From Paramecium pentaurelia (Eukaryota; Ciliophora; Oligohymenophorea; Peniculida; Parameciidae), in NCBI GenBank assembly GCA_905183005.1, contig CAJJDO010000039.1, positions 191,187-255,186 of the forward strand: a DNA stretch of 64,000 nt, given 5' to 3'. The notes below the pieces were generated by a model. That model did no database searches. It was given only the letters and a program-made list of their open reading frames with translations, and was not told the origin of the DNA. The translations under genes were made by a program, and so were the position numbers. Shown in pieces: positions 62,305 to 64,000 of this stretch (position 1 is the stretch's first letter; every line of letters starts with the position of its first letter).

Positions 62305-62849
62305 ATGGATGATCTAAAAAAGGTTAATGTAGATACACTCACAGCAAAGGAGAAATAAAAATGTTATGAAGCTTTTGTTGCATTTGATAAAAATGTATCA
62401 GGATATATTGAAAAAGATGAATTAAGAGCTGTTTTAGAAGGTAAAAAATATTAAATTGTTTAGAAATGGGATAGAAGCCATCAGAAGAGGAATTAATTAA
62501 AATGATTAATGAAGTAGATTTATCAGGAAGAGGAGCCATTAGTAAAGAGGATTTCTTAAAAATTATAGCTTATCATAAAATGATTTTATAAACAAGTGAT
62601 GAAGAAGATATAAGTAAATTTAATTTAAAACTTTAATAGAACTTGCATTTATAGCTTTGGGAGGTAATGAAGATAAAACTGGATCTGTAGATAGATAAAA
62701 ACTAATTAATGTTATATAAAATGAGTTCAATCTTTCAATAGATTTAAATGTAAGAAATACTTATAATTTATTAGAGACTAATAAAAGAACTGTCTCCAAA
62801 CTAAAATGAATTGAAATATGAAGATTTTCGTAATTTACTGTAAAATTGA
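62305..62849 (+). CDS. EF-hand Ca2+-binding protein (calmodulin/centrin-like)
   Basis: 156 residues, introns 62441-62463 (23 bp), 62614-62639 (26) and 62750-62774 (25). EF-hand 1 DKNVSGYIEKDEL has the 12-residue loop with Asp1, Ser5 and Glu12 and should bind Ca2+. EF-hand 2 DLSGRGAISKEDF lacks the usual acid at loop position 5 and may be weak. A third loop NEDKTGSVDRQKL is degenerate. The four-helix-pair length matches the calmodulin/centrin superfamily, but the sequence is too divergent to name. The N-terminus MDDLKKVNVDTLTAKEKQKC is short. Confidence 0.75.
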
Positions 62850-62960
62850 TTTATTCAATTTTATAATATGAATAACATTCGTTTAAAAAATAATTAATAT
62901 TCTATAAAGAAAGGATTTTTATTATTATAATCTGAGCATAAATTAATATATAAATAAGAG

Positions 62961-64000
62961 TCAACTAAACATGTATTGTTCTTCTTCAATAATGAAATCA
63001 CCTATATTAGGAGTAAACTATTTTAAGTGATCAAAAGTAAATTTAGAAGGCTTCCATATTTTAATCATTCTATCTTGACCACCACTAACTATAAGTGAAC
63101 TATCATTTATAATGTTAAGAGAATTAATTTATTAAACAGAAGCACTAATATCACTAACAAGTTAAAATTTATTCTCACTAATTCTAGTTGCTTTTATTTA
63201 TCCATCTTTACAACCTGTGTACATAACTTTTAGGTTTTTATCAACTAATAATAATAAATATATAATTATACTGGCCATTGTTAAGATTGAATCTTTATGA
63301 ATATCAGAATTTGCTTATCCTTATTAACCATTTATTTAATTCCACATTCTCATTCCTTTACCAAATGAACAACTCACTATCCAATTATCTAATAAACCAA
63401 CTCCAGTAACTTTATCATAATGTGGAGGTGTCATTTATGCAATCTAACCATATTTATTACTATTCATCATCATTTTTCTCACATTGTGATTAAAAGTTCC
63501 CCAAATTAACTCTTAAGTTTAATCAGTTTATTATAAACACATAACATCACTTGATTTCTCAAATTCATGAATTTAACTAAATATATCATTATATTTCAAT
63601 ACTTATTTGATCTTATATCCCAAACATTCATAGCATAATTAATACCTTTACCACCAGCCACTAATAAACCATTATGTCTAGTCATTACTCTTATTTCATC
63701 TATTGAAGATTTTAATACACTCTAGAGTTAAAACGAAGTCACATCATACAATGAAATTTGGGATCCATGTGATACAGCAATAGCATTCCTTTCAGGCCAA
63801 TGACAAATTGATTTAACATGTGTATTTGCATCCAATGATATTATATGAGATTATGCATCCATATCCCATATTTTAACAGATCTAAATGCACTTGAACATA
63901 ATAAATTCTACATTGTATATACACACAATATAGGATTCTCATGACCAGGTATTGATTTAATTATGCTATTATATTTATGATCATTTAATACTCATATCTT
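62961..64000 (-). CDS. WD40-repeat protein, 3' part (runs off the window)
   Basis: C-terminal ~315 residues ending at TGA 62961-62963; the 5' end lies beyond the window. Introns 63966-63991 (26 bp), 63577-63602 (26) and possibly 63245-63271 (27, no in-frame TGA). At least five WD-type blades are visible, each with a GH or equivalent and a WD/WN end: SIPGHENPILCVYTMQNLL, SAFRSVKIWDMDAQS, HWPERNAIAVSHGS, NYAMNVWDIRSN, SFGKGMRMWN, SGGQDRMIKIWKPS. A beta-propeller scaffold; partner and pathway cannot be told from this part. Confidence 0.8.

Overview
The window looks like macronuclear DNA of a ciliate with a Paramecium-type genome. It is very AT-rich and gene-dense. TAA and TAG have to be read as glutamine and TGA is the only stop: recognisable proteins stay open only under that code. 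Almost every gene carries tiny introns of 20-39 bp (mostly 22-29) that begin GT and end TAG, AAG or CAG. Genes are often separated by only 20-300 bp. Species cannot be fixed from the sequence. All gene models below use the TGA-only-stop code; introns were placed by eye and nearly all models were checked for total length divisible by three.

Layout. 0.6-3.5 kb: two near-copies of mitochondrial ATP synthase alpha either side of an N gap. 4-10 kb: NDUFA2, an unknown protein and a same-strand run of five small LITAF-like zinc-ribbon membrane proteins, the last with a 124-codon glutamine tract written entirely in TAA. 10-12 kb: a divergent Hsp70; 13.5 kb: a J-domain protein. 14-22 kb: unknown proteins, a multi-spanning RING protein, a coiled-coil protein, an Atg13-like protein and an acidic protein. 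22-26.8 kb: a gene-poor stretch, then partial inverted copies of the Hsp70 3' end and the polyQ LITAF gene. 27-40 kb: MORN protein, long unknown proteins, ZRANB2-like zinc-finger protein, CDC50, hormone-sensitive-lipase-type esterase. 40-50 kb: broken and repeated copies of a block containing a zinc alcohol dehydrogenase, an RNPS1-like splicing factor and a prenylated ubiquitin-fold protein, plus an unusual Rab. 50-53 kb: calcineurin A. 53-64 kb: zinc/coiled-coil protein, single-pass membrane protein, CHY zinc protein, twin-CX9C protein, ARL3, FAM135-like lipase, a tandem papain-fold protein with both catalytic cysteines replaced, an EF-hand protein and a WD40 protein running off the end.

The content is mostly eukaryotic housekeeping and trafficking (mitochondrial respiration, chaperones, autophagy, Rab/ARL/CDC50 membrane traffic, splicing, Ca2+ signalling). 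There are no operons; neighbours are grouped by compactness rather than function, apart from the LITAF array.

Assembly warning. Five single 'n' characters (14864, 24163, 42549, 47399, 51439) and two N runs (1671-1829, 25633-26372) each separate repeated sequence. At four of the single-n positions the repeat is apparently identical and direct, so overlapping contigs were probably laid end to end. Gene copies next to these marks should not be counted as paralogs without read support. Some junctions without any N (23572, 26823, 40312, 41197) join shared to unshared sequence and are more interesting or more suspect. The most unusual biological signals are the TAA-encoded polyglutamine tract, the tandem pseudo-papain protein, the Hsp70 that lacks several conserved ATPase/allosteric residues, the Rab lacking the catalytic glutamine, and the copy-number-variable 75-bp repeat in the RNPS1-like gene.
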